A stretch of DNA of 64,000 bases, taken from positions 5,590,778 through 5,654,777 of the forward strand of contig JABAKD010000015.1 in assembly GCA_012845835.1 (NCBI GenBank), written 5' to 3'. This stretch comes from Undaria pinnatifida. Lineage: Eukaryota; Sar; Phaeophyceae; Laminariales; Alariaceae. The notes beneath the pieces are model-generated. The model saw only the letters and a program-made list of their open reading frames with translations. It had not been told where the DNA came from and did not search any database. The position numbers and the translations under genes are program-made. How positions within the stretch are numbered: the first letter of the stretch is position 1; each line of letters starts with the position of its first letter. This document shows positions 28,001 through 40,000 of this stretch, piece by piece.

Positions 28001-31000
28001 ACTTTTTCATCGAGCGTTGCCAACTCACGCTCTCGCATTTTTCGCAAGTCAATTTGTGAAGAAGAAAAAATCCCCGCGAATTTATACGAGTACGACAAGC
28101 ACTCGGGGGGACTCGAACTCACGAAACTGACCACGGTACCAGAGGCACTCGGGGGGATTCGAACTCACGAAACTGACCTATATCAGGCTCGAGAATAACC
28201 TGATACGCCACCGGGGCGACCGGGTATTACACCCATCCATGACCTAAGTATACAAAAAAGCAGAAGCAAAAAAAAAAACGTCCGCCGAATGAAAAATCCG
28301 ATTGTTGATGTGCATCGTGCTTTCTCTCCCGAGGTGTGCGGTGCGTTCTCTTTTCGTTGCACAATTAGTAAGAGCGCGCTTTCTCTCTAGAGCCCCCCAA
28401 AATCCCTCCCTATGCCAACTTCAAGTAAATTTGTTTCCGAAAAGGGTTTCCAGTAGTGAAGGCGTTAACGTCTTTACAGCCGGAAGCCCGTTTTTTTACA
28501 AAACTACTTGGAATTAGTATGGATAGGGGTTAAGATGGTGCGTTTTCTTTCTTGTTACACAGATGGTAAGACACTTACCTCACTCAGCTGCTGTGCGATC
28601 GACAACTTTCGTCGAAAATACGAAACATTTACACGTATGTTGACCTCAGATGGAGGATTTCGTCGACGCGTTGTTTTGAGCACACTCTCGAACATAAAGG
28701 TCACCCGCCGTGTACAAGTTCACCCCTTTTGAGGACTTCAGAGGGAAAATTTGACGGCGAAACGTTGGGCTGCGAAAGCAACTGAGTTAAATCGACACAC
28801 GACGCGTATGAAAATACGTGGAAGTGTGGTGAGCGAAAGCTTTATTTTTCCCCACCCGCCGGAGGATGAAAAAAAAAAAAAAAAAAAAAATTGACGGCGA
28901 AAGAAAATTGACGATTTACGGCATCGGTCACTGCCGGTTGGCGATGAAGTAAAATCGGCGTCCGAACGGGTGTAACATAATCCTGCTCGTTCGGCACACG
29001 GGTGCATCATGAAATCATTATCCTACTCGTACTGCTGTGCGCTCACGCTATTCGTACTAGAACAAGATGAAAAAAAAAGAAGAAAAGACGACAATCTTCA
29101 ATGAATGGAAGTTTTCAAAACTATTCAGAATCAGGAACGCCTCTCGTGAAAAAAAAAGTAACTTTTTTTTTCGTTCCGATATTCCTGGCACTTTTTTTTT
29201 CATTCGTTGAGAATAACCCTGAGTCCAACATCTCGGCTTGTGAACAGAGAGCCGGTACTATCGTATTCGTACGAGCTGTAAAATACGCTTGGTTTTGTGG
29301 TGGTTATCATATATGCCATCGATGCGTCAACGTTTGAATTGGCCCATCGGTTGAACAGGCGCTATATCTTGCGGAAAAAAAAAGCTGAAAGTTGGAATCG
29401 TTAACGAGCAAACATCCTGCGTCGGGTCGGAGGGACCACAATAGTTTTACGGGCCGGAGAGGAGAGCATACACGTCTGCTTGCGTTTCGCGCAGATTCTC
29501 CCACCCTGGTGCTGCAGATGGATACAATTTCAACTTATATCGCAAACATTTTACGAAAGAAGCGTCACGACAGCTGCCGCTTTGTTTGAATAGACAACAC
29601 GTGGAGAGTATGATAGGTTGAAATAGACCGAACGCGGACAAATGATTGGGGCTACTCGCATGAATAGACCGGGTTGCTATTATACATAAAATCGATTTTT
29701 TAGCAGGTTTCCAGGTGAGCTTCCTTCTTTGGTTTGGATGAAGCCTCCTGTTTTTTCTGTAGCTATTTATGACTGAACGGCGTTAACGTATACCATATAT
29801 TCCGCACACCATCCGCTGGCGAGCGCAGCGATAACAACCAGGGCTTTTGACGAGTCGGGTCATATCTTACGGGCCGGGTCGAGTCAGGACGACTCGACCC
29901 GATCTGACCCGACCCGTTATATATATTTTTATCTTCCTGAACCGACCCGACCCGATTCGACCCGACCCGTGAGACGCCCTGACCCGACCCGGCTCGACCC
30001 GCGGGAGTTTAAAACCTACTGACCAGGGCCGTGGGTCGGTTCATGATCCGTGAAAAGCCCTGAACAGTAATCATGTCTAGAGTTGGAGAAATCTTCGACT
30101 ACATGTTACGCCTGTCCATATGTATCTCGCTCCCTCCCACCCCCAATCCTATCCCCACCGCAACCGCCACCCCCACCTCGACCCGCACCCCGACCCCCAC
30201 TCCCGCTCCCACCCTAACTCTGACCGCCACCCCACACCGACCCCCACCCCATCCTCACCCCCACCTCCACTTCCACTTCCACTCCCACTCCCACCCCCAC
30301 CCCCACCCCCACCCCCACCCCCACCCCCACCCCCACCCCCACCCCCACCCCCATTCCCACCGCCACCTCCACCGTTACCCTTACTCCCATCCTCACACTC
30401 GTCTGCATCCTCACCCTCGTCCCCATCCCCACCCCCACTCCCAATCCCACTTCCACCCCCACCCCCACCCCCACCCCCGCCCCCACCCCTCGTCCTCGCC
30501 CCCACCCTCACCCCCGCCCCCACCCCCACCCTCATCCCCGCCCCCACCCCCACCGCATCCTCAACCCCACCCCCACTTCCACTCCCACTCCCAGCCTCAC
30601 CCCCATCCTTGCCCCCACCCTCACCCCCGCCCCCACCCCCACCCCCACCCCCACTTTCACCCCCAGCCCCACCCCCACCCCCACCCCCACCCTCGCACCC
30701 ACCTCCACCCCCACCCCCACCCCTTCCTCTCTCCCCTCACCAGCACCAAACCAGCAAGGCAATCAGACCCACATGGTGGCACACGGGTCTAACAACAACA
30801 ACCGACGTGTGCCTCGTGGCTTCGACCATTCTTCCACCTCTACCCACCTACCCCGCGGGGGCGGGGGGGGAGGGGGGGGGACGGGGAGACGCCTCTACCA
30901 AACCTCCGGCAGGCCCGGGGCAGCCGCCGCGGCAGCCGCATCAGCAGCAGAAGCCGCTGAATCTGGGGGGGGGAGGAATGGCGGAGGCCCCCGCCAGGCG

Positions 31001-34000
31001 GCGGCGGGGGGAGGGGGGAGGAATGGAGGGTGCATGGGGGTGGGGATGGGGGGGAGAACTGGAGGAGGCGTCGGGGGAGCGGGGGGAGGGGGCGCTTTGG
31101 GTGGTCTTGGGTCGAAGCACGCGAATCAGACGGAGTTGCTGACGATGCTGTCGACGGCTATGAAACCGGGGCGGTCTGCGGAAAGCAGGAACTTGGGGGT
31201 TCGCGCGTTTGCGGAGATGGTGACCGCCAGCGTGGATCTTGAAGACGGTGATGGAGTGGGGGGGTTGATGGGGGTTGCGGTTCCTTCGACGAGAGACACG
31301 TCTTCTTCTTCTTCCTCTTCTGGATGTGCTCGTTCTAGTGGCGGTGCTGCTGCAGCTGCTGCCGGTGGCGGCTGCTGTTCTTCTTCTGGTGCTGCTGGTG
31401 TGGCTTGTGCGGGTGACGGTGCTCGGCATCACTTGATTTCGCCGAAGTCTTACCGCCTGCTGCCGAACGGGTGAGCCAAGAGTGCGGTGCGGATTTGTTT
31501 TTGTTTTTATTTATCGAGGGAGTACGTAGTCGGTTTGGTTTTGGAAAACGCTGTGGGTTTGAAAAAAAAATGTTTTTGTTCTGCTGGGAGGGGTTGGGAT
31601 GCAGGGTACGATTTTGCGGGGGTGTCGTGATATGTTAACATTCATAACGAAAATGTCTAACTAATCGTTGCTTGTGTCGATACGAGTCGTGACTTTTTGG
31701 TTGAGGATGGCCCCATAAAAACCCCAACACAGATAACAATAATGCGGCTTTTACCAACTTTTTCGCAATACCTCTCTCTTCCCCCGCCCTCCCCTCGCCC
31801 TCCCCCTCCATCCCCCCCTCCCTCCCCACCTTCGCCCCCTCCCGTCCCCCCCCTCCCGTCCCCCCCCTCCCGTCCCCTCCCTCCCGTTCCCCCCTTCCCG
31901 TCCCCCCCCTCCCGTCCCCCCCCTCCCCTTCCCTCCCCTCCCTTCCCTCCCCTTCCTTCCCCCCCCCCCCCTCCTCCCCTCCTTCCCCTCCCCTCCTCCC
32001 CCCGTTTTTCAATCCACCTCAGATCCGGGCCTCCTCCTACCGGCAGGCCTTTACACGGAGCATCGGGGGGGTGTGTGTCGCCCCTGAAAAGAGTCAAGAA
32101 CTCTCACTTCCTTATAGGTTCCCCCCGCAACCTTGGCGCTACCGCCGCGGCTAATTCTGCTGCCGCTAATTCTGCTGCTGCTAGTTCTGCTGCTGACGAC
32201 GTCACCAGCCGGGAGGAGGAGGACGAGGCCCGTCGGGCTTTCTTCGGCAGAGGAGGAGGAGGAGGTAAGGGGAGGGAGTAGGGGGAGTGTGTGTGGGGGG
32301 GGGGGATAAGAGAGGAAGGAGGTAGGGGAGGGGATAGGGGACGGGAGGTGATAGGTGAGGGGGGGAGAGGGGGGGTAGGGTACGTGGCGGGGGGTAATGT
32401 AAGAAGGGTGGGTGGTAGGAGGGGAGGGGCGTAGGGGAGGGGAGGGAGTAGGTGAGGGGAGGGGGGGGGGGGGTAGGGGGAGTTTGTGTGTGGGGGGGGG
32501 GATAAGAGAGGGAGGAGGTAGGGGAGGGGATAGGGGACGGGAGGTGATATGTGAGGGGGGGAGAGGGGGGGAAGTGTACGTGGCGGGGGGTAATGTAAGA
32601 AGGGTGAGTGGTAGGAGGGAAGGGGCGTAGGGGAGGGGGGGGAGTAGGAGAGGGGAGGGGGGGGGGGGTAGGGGAAGTTTGTGGAAGGGGGGGGGGGATA
32701 AGAGAGGGAGGAGATAGGGGACGGGATAGGGGACGGGAGGTGATAGTTGAGGGGGGGGAGGGGGCGTAGGGTACGTGGCGGGGGGTAATGTAAGGATGGG
32801 GGGTGGTAGGAGGGGGGGGGGCATAGGGGAGGGGGGGGAGCAGGTGAGGGGTGGGGGGGGGGGGGTTGGGTGGGGGGAGGGGAAGGAGGTAAAGGGGGCC
32901 GTCGAGGTAACATGATGCTTTGTTAAGTCTATTCATTGCTTTACGTAGGGGAGGGGGGGGAGTAGGTGAGGGGAGGGGGGGGGGGGGTAGGTGGGGGGAG
33001 GGGAAGGAGGTAAAGGGGGCCGTCGAGGCAACATGATGCTTTGTTAACTCTATTCATTGCTTTTTTTCCCCTTTGGGGGGGGCAAACTGTATGTACACCG
33101 TGACTACTGAGCTTTCAGTCAGCGCTCGCTGACTGTTGATAACGACACCAGACTGTTGTACGTTGTTTCTTAGCGTGAAAATTGTGTAGATTCATTTCGC
33201 AGAAGTAGATGGAGTGAGCACTGAAGGTACGGAGCGGGGGGGGGGGGGGGGGGTCGAGGTAAACACAATGTTTTCTTAGCTCTTCTGGTTCATAAAAATA
33301 TGGGGTGGGCGCTGGAGGTAGGGGGTGGGGGGGGTCGAGTTAAGCACATTTTTTTTCTTAGTTCTCCTGGTTTATAAACGCCTTCAAGACTCCAGCGAAC
33401 AAAAAAACTGTCGAAAATACTGACGGTTACAGCGTCGACAGTAGTACCAAGCAGCCCGGATGCAGTGGAAGTGCAATGCGGCGAGGTGTGCAGCAACACG
33501 CGTGCAGCGCGACATCCTCTTCAAGTGCTGAGTCGTCCCGCGGGAAGGGGGTTGGATTTATTTTTGGGGGGGGCAAACGTTTCTGGCCGGTCTGAGCCCG
33601 TCAAGCGAGGAACTACCGGTCAGTCTGATGCTTACACGAGTATAGTTTCCGCCTTAGAGCTAGGCGCACAGAAGCGTTGAGCGGATTTCGCGCGAACGAA
33701 CGCCTTCGAAGCCCTGCTTCGGGTGATATATTGAACTGGCTCCTCGTGTTGGGAGCGCTCAGAAAGTTCTTGGAAAATGCTGCACCCACCCCTCTGGGGT
33801 GAGATGACTCTGCTGCACGTTCTTCCTCGACGCTTCACACTATCGCTCTCGTCCTTGTCTTTGGGTCCGCTACTCATGGGTCCCAGCAGGGACGCGTGCT
33901 GCGATACAAGTATTAAGGTATACCACTTTTTGGCGAAACAGGTTTCTGAATAATAAACGGGTCCCCTCAACCCGAAATCGTCCGATTTTTTTTTTCAAAA

Positions 34001-37000
34001 TTATTTTTTGCAACATTTCTCGTGGAATACCTAGACCATGGGGTAGTGCTCTGGTTGAGATGCAGAGATCCTCAAAGGGGTTATGAGCCTCAGAAGGCAA
34101 GTGATTGCGCCTCTGCCTGCAGCATGCGTCAAGGTACAATTGACGCTGTTTCGTCGCGTATGCATGCGCTGCTGGGCCTGGTACTAAAACTGCGGACGCC
34201 ACACGTACCAACGGAACGGACCTATTTTATACTGTCTTCACAAACACACGGAAAATGATTTTTTTTCGAGTCTAGTTATCGGAACGAACCCAGCAATATC
34301 AAATTTAACCAACTCTTGGCATCCGCATGAAATCGTTTCATTTCAATGTAATCAACCCTCTTATCATCGCCGCGCCTTTGACATAGCTGATTTTCTTACT
34401 CCTGTATCCTCGTCGCCCTCTCCTGTTACTGTTTTACCTCGACGGTGTGCCGCTCACTTTCAGCCAGCGCAGGCCCCGGGAGTGCATCGGGCAACGGCAA
34501 GATGGGCTTCAGGAGGGCAACCTCCCCGGATGCAGCCGACCCCCAGCCCTACCCGCACCAGGTGGGCTACGAGTAGTGTCATTGGTTATTGGCATTGCCC
34601 GGGTGGGGGTGGGGTGGGTGGGGGGGTGGGCGAGCGAGCAGGCGGGTGGGGGGGGTGTATGAATGGGAGGGGGTTGGGTGCAGCAATGAACGATCAACGC
34701 AACTGATCTCGTTGCGGTGGGACTGGATGGGGTTGGGTTCGGTTCGGTTGGTGGGTCGGTAGGCTGAAAAAAGTAGGATACGAGAACGGACTACGTATTG
34801 CTTGCGAGGTCTTGTTCGATAGTAAAACAGGGGGTTTCCGAAGTGGTATCGGCGCACTGCATGCCTTCCTCACTCCTCAAACACCCCCCTCTTCTTCGAT
34901 TTCTGCATCTGCGACAGAATGTGTATAGTTTCCTCTTCCAAGATCATTAACGTTACGTGTATTTCGACTATACTGCACTTTGTAATCCTCCTTACAATTT
35001 TTTGTTTCTCGACCATTTGTTGGGGCCGTGTTTCCTTCCCCCTGTGACATGGTTTATTTATTTTATTCCTTTTCAGCTACCGGAGAGTCGCGTGAGCTGC
35101 ACCAGCCCTAGCATGTCGGCGCTCGCGCTCAGGCGCACCTCAGACGACCTTCGCCGCAACTGTGACTACTGCGTTAAGAAAAAGGTGAGTCCGGTAGGGA
35201 AAGCTCGCGCTATCGCTATCGCGGGAACCGAAGGACACGCCAGCAAACCAGCTGGATTGCGGATGCAGTTGAGTTAAACTGACACACGACTTGTATGAAA
35301 AATACGTGGAAGTGTGGTGAGCTTAAGCTTTTATTTTTCCCCATCCGCCGTAGAATAAAAAGTAAAAAAAAAATCAAGAAATGGTAAGAGGCGAAAACAC
35401 GACACCACGACAAGAAAGGTAAGAGACGTGCGCTCTACAATAGAGGCTGATTGTTTAAGTAGGAATTTTTTGTTTCTAAACGACGGGGCGGGGTTCTTAG
35501 CCCCCCAAAATTGCCGGAACATCATATACCTGGTATATATTATAAAAACTAAAATACACTCCAGCTGTGAGATCGAAGATTTCGTCGAAACTCATCTTTG
35601 CAAGCTGTGTGTGATACTCCGATCGCGCGTATTACGGGTTGTGTGTCCTCATTGAGGATATAGGTCGGCGACTCCCCTTGCAACTACAGTGTAGCTACCA
35701 GGGTCAACAGGGTGATGTTGGGCAGTCTGTGCGCGGAAACTATAATACCCGTTTCTGAGGGGTACAAATATTTTTTCACCGTATCCACAATATCGACACA
35801 ACAGTACTAGGCCATGGTGGTTTGAGTCACCGGGTTTCGCTCTCAGTCTGCTCAAAATAAGGTCTTGGCCTCAAAATTAAAACGAAAAAACTCTAAAGGT
35901 TAAGAGCCTCAGAAAAAAAAGCAAAAAACGGCACAACGTTGCCGTAGCTTGCCTTTCTCTAGAGTTTTTGCCCATATAGGTTTCCTGACGCGTGCTTTCG
36001 ATAGAGATGGCACCACCTTTTTTTTTCCTGACGTCTCTCACTTTTGGAGCTCAAGACATGTCCTTCTTGACCAAAAACTGGTTTAGATGAAAAAAATAAA
36101 ACTGGTGACGGGATGACAAAAATTCCATGGCCTGGCCGAGGTATAGAACGAGAGTCATGCAGAAAAAAAAATGGCCTATTATTTATTTATTTTCCGACGA
36201 TTTTGGGTTAAGGAGCCCCGTCGATCAGAAAGCATTTTCGCCAAAAAACGGTATACCTTAATACCTCTATCGTAGCATGCGTCAGAGTAACATTTTAACA
36301 CTTTTCGAGCCCCATGTACAGCGATCAATCTGTACGGTGCTGGTGCAAGGACACCCAATAAGAAACCGGGTAGTAAGACACGCATGCTTGAATTCACCTT
36401 AGAATTAAGAAATTCGGGGGCCGTTATTATGCTGAAGTTAGTGTGGAACACCGCCTCTCTCGACTAGAAAACCCAGCCCGGGCCGGCAATGCTGTGTCTC
36501 ATAAACTGTTCCTCTATTGTTTGTCATGTGCGTATTTTGGTGACGGCGACAGGTGAAGTGTAGCGGAAACATGCCTTGCTCGATGTGCGACCGGAAAGGC
36601 TTGCCCTGCGAGTTCAGCCTGAAGCAAAAACCTGGACCCAAGGTGGGCAGTCGACGGTTGGAAGAGGTAACATAGACACACAGATCACGATCTAGATATT
36701 CTTAATCCTATGCCTGTCGGCATGGTGTATTGTACAGGATCTGTACTGTACAGATCCAACACCGGAAACATATGCCACGTCAATTCAAACATCACGCGGC
36801 TCTCACCCGGCGACATAATCTGGAGGCTATGCAGATCATATAGATCAGAGATTTGTCTGTCCTGAAAGGCACAGATCATCGACAGCTCATCGACAGGGAT
36901 CTGACCTGCCCGACATGTGTAAATATCCCATCTAACTATCGCTTGCCGGTACAGTAGTGGAGTTCCTCCATAGTGCCGGTTGAGTAGTGCCGGTCACCCG

Positions 37001-40000
37001 CTTTAGTGCCTGTGGAGTCACCTGACACACGTGGGAATAACCGGTAGTGGCGGTATGAGGAGTAGTGCCGGTTTCCGGTACAGTGCTGGTATTTCCGGCT
37101 GGCACGCGCGACCCAAGGTGGACAGTCGACGACTAGAAGAGGTGAAGGTGACATGGGAAGCCTGTACACCTTCCCCGAGGAAGAGACTGTTTGGCCGCGC
37201 AAGGTTAAAAACGGCCGTGCAAGTTCTAAAACGGCCTCGTTATAACATCGTGGGTACTCGTTGTTTCAGTATTTTTGTGTTTTTTTGGTCGCAGGCTCTC
37301 GGTTACGGTGCTCAAGCTAATGAACACATACACCAGACTTATAAGGCGAGGTGAAACTAACAAATACGACAAATAATATATATATATACATATTTAAAAA
37401 TGAAACAAAAATTATAGGACCCCTCTCATTAAGACACCCACATAGATAGTAGTCTATACTACAAGTACCAACAACGCAGCATGCAAAGATGAGTATTGAC
37501 CATAAATTCGTCGAACTCACAGCTGACGTCCTTAAATTTTTCTTGTGAAATACGATAGCAGTACATAATAATGATATCATAGGTGCCGGTGTGGAAGTGG
37601 CGAAATTTAGTGAGTTCATGCTACCATTTCAAGGCGCTCCGTAAGTTCTGCCTTGGAGCGAGGCTGCATGGGCGCCCCGGGAGTGGCTGTCGTTGATGTG
37701 ATGGCTCATTTTTGGCCCTTCTAAAGCGACAGCCAGGTAGGTGCGGCCTTCGGGCAGCAACTGTTAACTACGAAATGTCTCGAAGAACGAAAAGTAATCG
37801 CTCAACACGACGACACGAAATATCGCACGAAAACAACAGAAAATCGAACCAGATCACACCAAATCACATGAATGCATAGTCTTTACCAAAATCATGCACG
37901 AAATCACACAAAACCACACAAAATTTCACAAAAAACATGAAAAAAAACACGTCAAATCACACCAAATCACACCAAATCATACAATATCACTCAAAATGAC
38001 ACAAAAATCACACAAAATCTGTCGTCTCCCTCGAAGATAGGAATCAATGAATGTCTTGAATTAGGATCGAATTAGGATGGAATTTCCGCCACGCCCACAC
38101 TAATACCTGTTTATCATATGATTTCTTGTGTTTAGATCATTCGTGTTTTCCCCTCTTGCCTAACTAAGCACATATTTGTTTTTCTTCGTATTTTGATCAC
38201 TCGTTTATTCTCCTCCTCGAAAACACCAGGTGCGGCCTTTAAGCACCAACAACCATATTCCCGAAGAGCGAGAAGTGATTTCCCAATCGCTTACCTTCGC
38301 GCAAGCGCAGCTTGAGCGGCAGCGGCAACGTAGCCGCCATCGGCAGCTCAACCAGGACGACTTCAACGACCAGCAGAGGCACGATAAGGTAATCCTCGCT
38401 CGGCAACTCCAACTCCAGCACCGGCCGCAGCAACAGCAGCAGCACCACCAACAACAACAACACGCAACGGCCACGCAGCAACAGCGCCTGCCGCAGCAGT
38501 ACGCGGGAGACTGCCCAAAGTCCGCAATCGCATCATCGTCAGCAGCACCAGTAGCAGCAGCACTAGCAGCAGCAGCGGCAAGAGCAGGAGCAGGAGCAGG
38601 AGGAATAGGAGGATCAGCACAAGGATCCTCGCCAGGACCATCCTCGTTATCAGCGGGAGCGGGCGGGAGGTCAGCCTCGGCAGCAGGCTCCCTAACATCG
38701 CCTGGGAACGCCCAAGACCAGAAACCGTACAGCTACGCCACGGCTGCCGCATCTCGGCAGTTCCAGCTCCGCCTACCTTCCCCAGGTGCGACAGGAACCA
38801 ATAATGGTCGCTTCAAATCCGCCCCCTACCCCGCTAATGAACCCAATCACATCACAACCCCCCGTCTCACCCCGGGGAAACCCATCGAATTCCACCACCA
38901 CCACCACCACCACCACCGGCTTATCTGTCCGGAACGCACGTGCTGTATCCGGTCGGCGTTCCACTCTCCCTCCGGCGCAGGCGTGATCGGGGGCGGGGGC
39001 GCGGGTCGGTGTGCGGAGGACTTGAGACGTCGCGCACAACACGGCCGCCGTCAGTCGATTACCAGCGAGATAAACGAGCCGTTCATCGGGATGACCATGG
39101 CGGAGTCGGCCCTTCGAGACGGTTTCGGTACCCCCGACGGCTACGACCCGCACGAGTACGGCACTTTCGTGGAGGAGGTAGGGAGTAGCGACAGCAGTAG
39201 CGGCGGGTGCGGCAGCGGCAGCGGCGGTTGTCCTAGTGGTGGCGGGGATAGCGGTGGCTGTGGCAGTGGATGTAGCCGACGCCGTAACAAGAGCCGCAGT
39301 GGATGCAGCGGTAGCGGAAGCGGCAGTAGGTGCGGGAGCGGCGGCTCCGGTAGTCCTGCTCGTATGAACGGTGGCTCGGGTAGTGGAGGTTGCCCAAGTG
39401 GAAGCGTTGTTTGCACGAGTGGAAGCGGTGGAGGATCAGGTAGCGGTGGGCCCGGTAGCATCAAGAGCGGCGACAGCGCAAGCGGGAGCACTGGCAGTGG
39501 TGGTGGGGGTGATGTTGGTGGAATTGGGGGGGAGGATGGAGGGCATGAGTGGCCTGGAGTAAGGGGTGTTCAGGTGGACGTCGCGGAGGGTGGCATGGGT
39601 ATCGGTATGGACGGTTGTGAGGACGGCCATATCGGTGGTATGGGTGCGGCCGAAGATGCGATGGAGTTTTCGGGTGATGTTGATTGCAGGCTGCAACGCG
39701 CGAGGCTGCACCGCCAGCAGCAGGTCATCAAGAGGGAGGAGCAGCTGGACCGGGAGCACGTGCAGCAGCAGCTTCAGCTACAGCAGAAGCAGCTTCAGAT
39801 ACAGCAACAGCAGCAGCTGCATCTACAGCAGCAGCTACAGCTGCAGCAGCTACAGCTACGGCAGCAGCAGGTGCAGGAGAAACTGCAGCAACAGCTGCTG
39901 CAGGAGCAGGAGCAGGAGCAACTGCAATATGAGCAGCAGCTTCTGCAACCGAAGCAGGAGCAAGAGCAGGAGCAGGAGCAGGAGCAAGAGCAGGAGCAAG

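Larger units (their letters stand above)
26496..30743 (+). other. Zinc-cluster gene intron 2 (4.2 kb), repeat-rich
   Basis: Contains a hairpin element (26539-26679), five dispersed ~100 bp family F units (26990-28350), a minus-strand family C copy (about 27285-27390) and a reverse SINE-A (27875-28221). It also has an inverted MITE-2 pair (28386-28533), a SINE-B with target duplication (28751-28902), a GACCCG element (29850-30060) and a CCCCCA-type microsatellite (30125-30735). If exons 1-2 belong to a separate gene this is intergenic DNA. Confidence 0.6.
35185..36552 (+). other. Zinc-cluster gene intron 5 with three mobile elements
   Basis: SINE-B (35198-35371) begins within 15 bp of the donor. 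Family C follows at about 35540-35765 and a reverse MITE-1 at about 35988-36297 ('gacgcgtgctttcgatagag' to 'cctctatcgtagcatgcgtc'). This intron interrupts the zinc cluster between its second and third Cys. Confidence 0.75.
36667..38229 (+). other. Zinc-cluster gene intron 6 with copies of both flanking exon edges
   Basis: 1563 nt. Holds 'tagtgccggt' repeats (about 36950-37090), the exon 6 3'-edge copy (37109-37142), a family C subfamily piece (about 37440-37560), the exon 7 5'-edge copy (37731-37809) and an 'aaatcacaccaaatcacaca' repeat (about 37840-38020). The acceptor is ACCAG at 38229. Confidence 0.75.

Noticed and set aside
30120-31142. Long Pro/His/Ser ORF and its Gly/Val antisense ORFs
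   Set aside because: They come from the CCCCCA-type microsatellite and run through it in all frames. Only the 30744-31470 frame is kept because it leaves the repeat, has ordinary residues and fits splice phases.
31657-32097. Gly/Glu-rich minus ORF opposite a pyrimidine tract
   Set aside because: Pure C/T tract on the plus strand; no motif and no start context.
32051-32936. Three overlapping Pro/Leu-rich minus-strand ORFs of about 250 aa
   Set aside because: Antisense to a G-rich tandem array; absence of stops is a composition effect in every frame.
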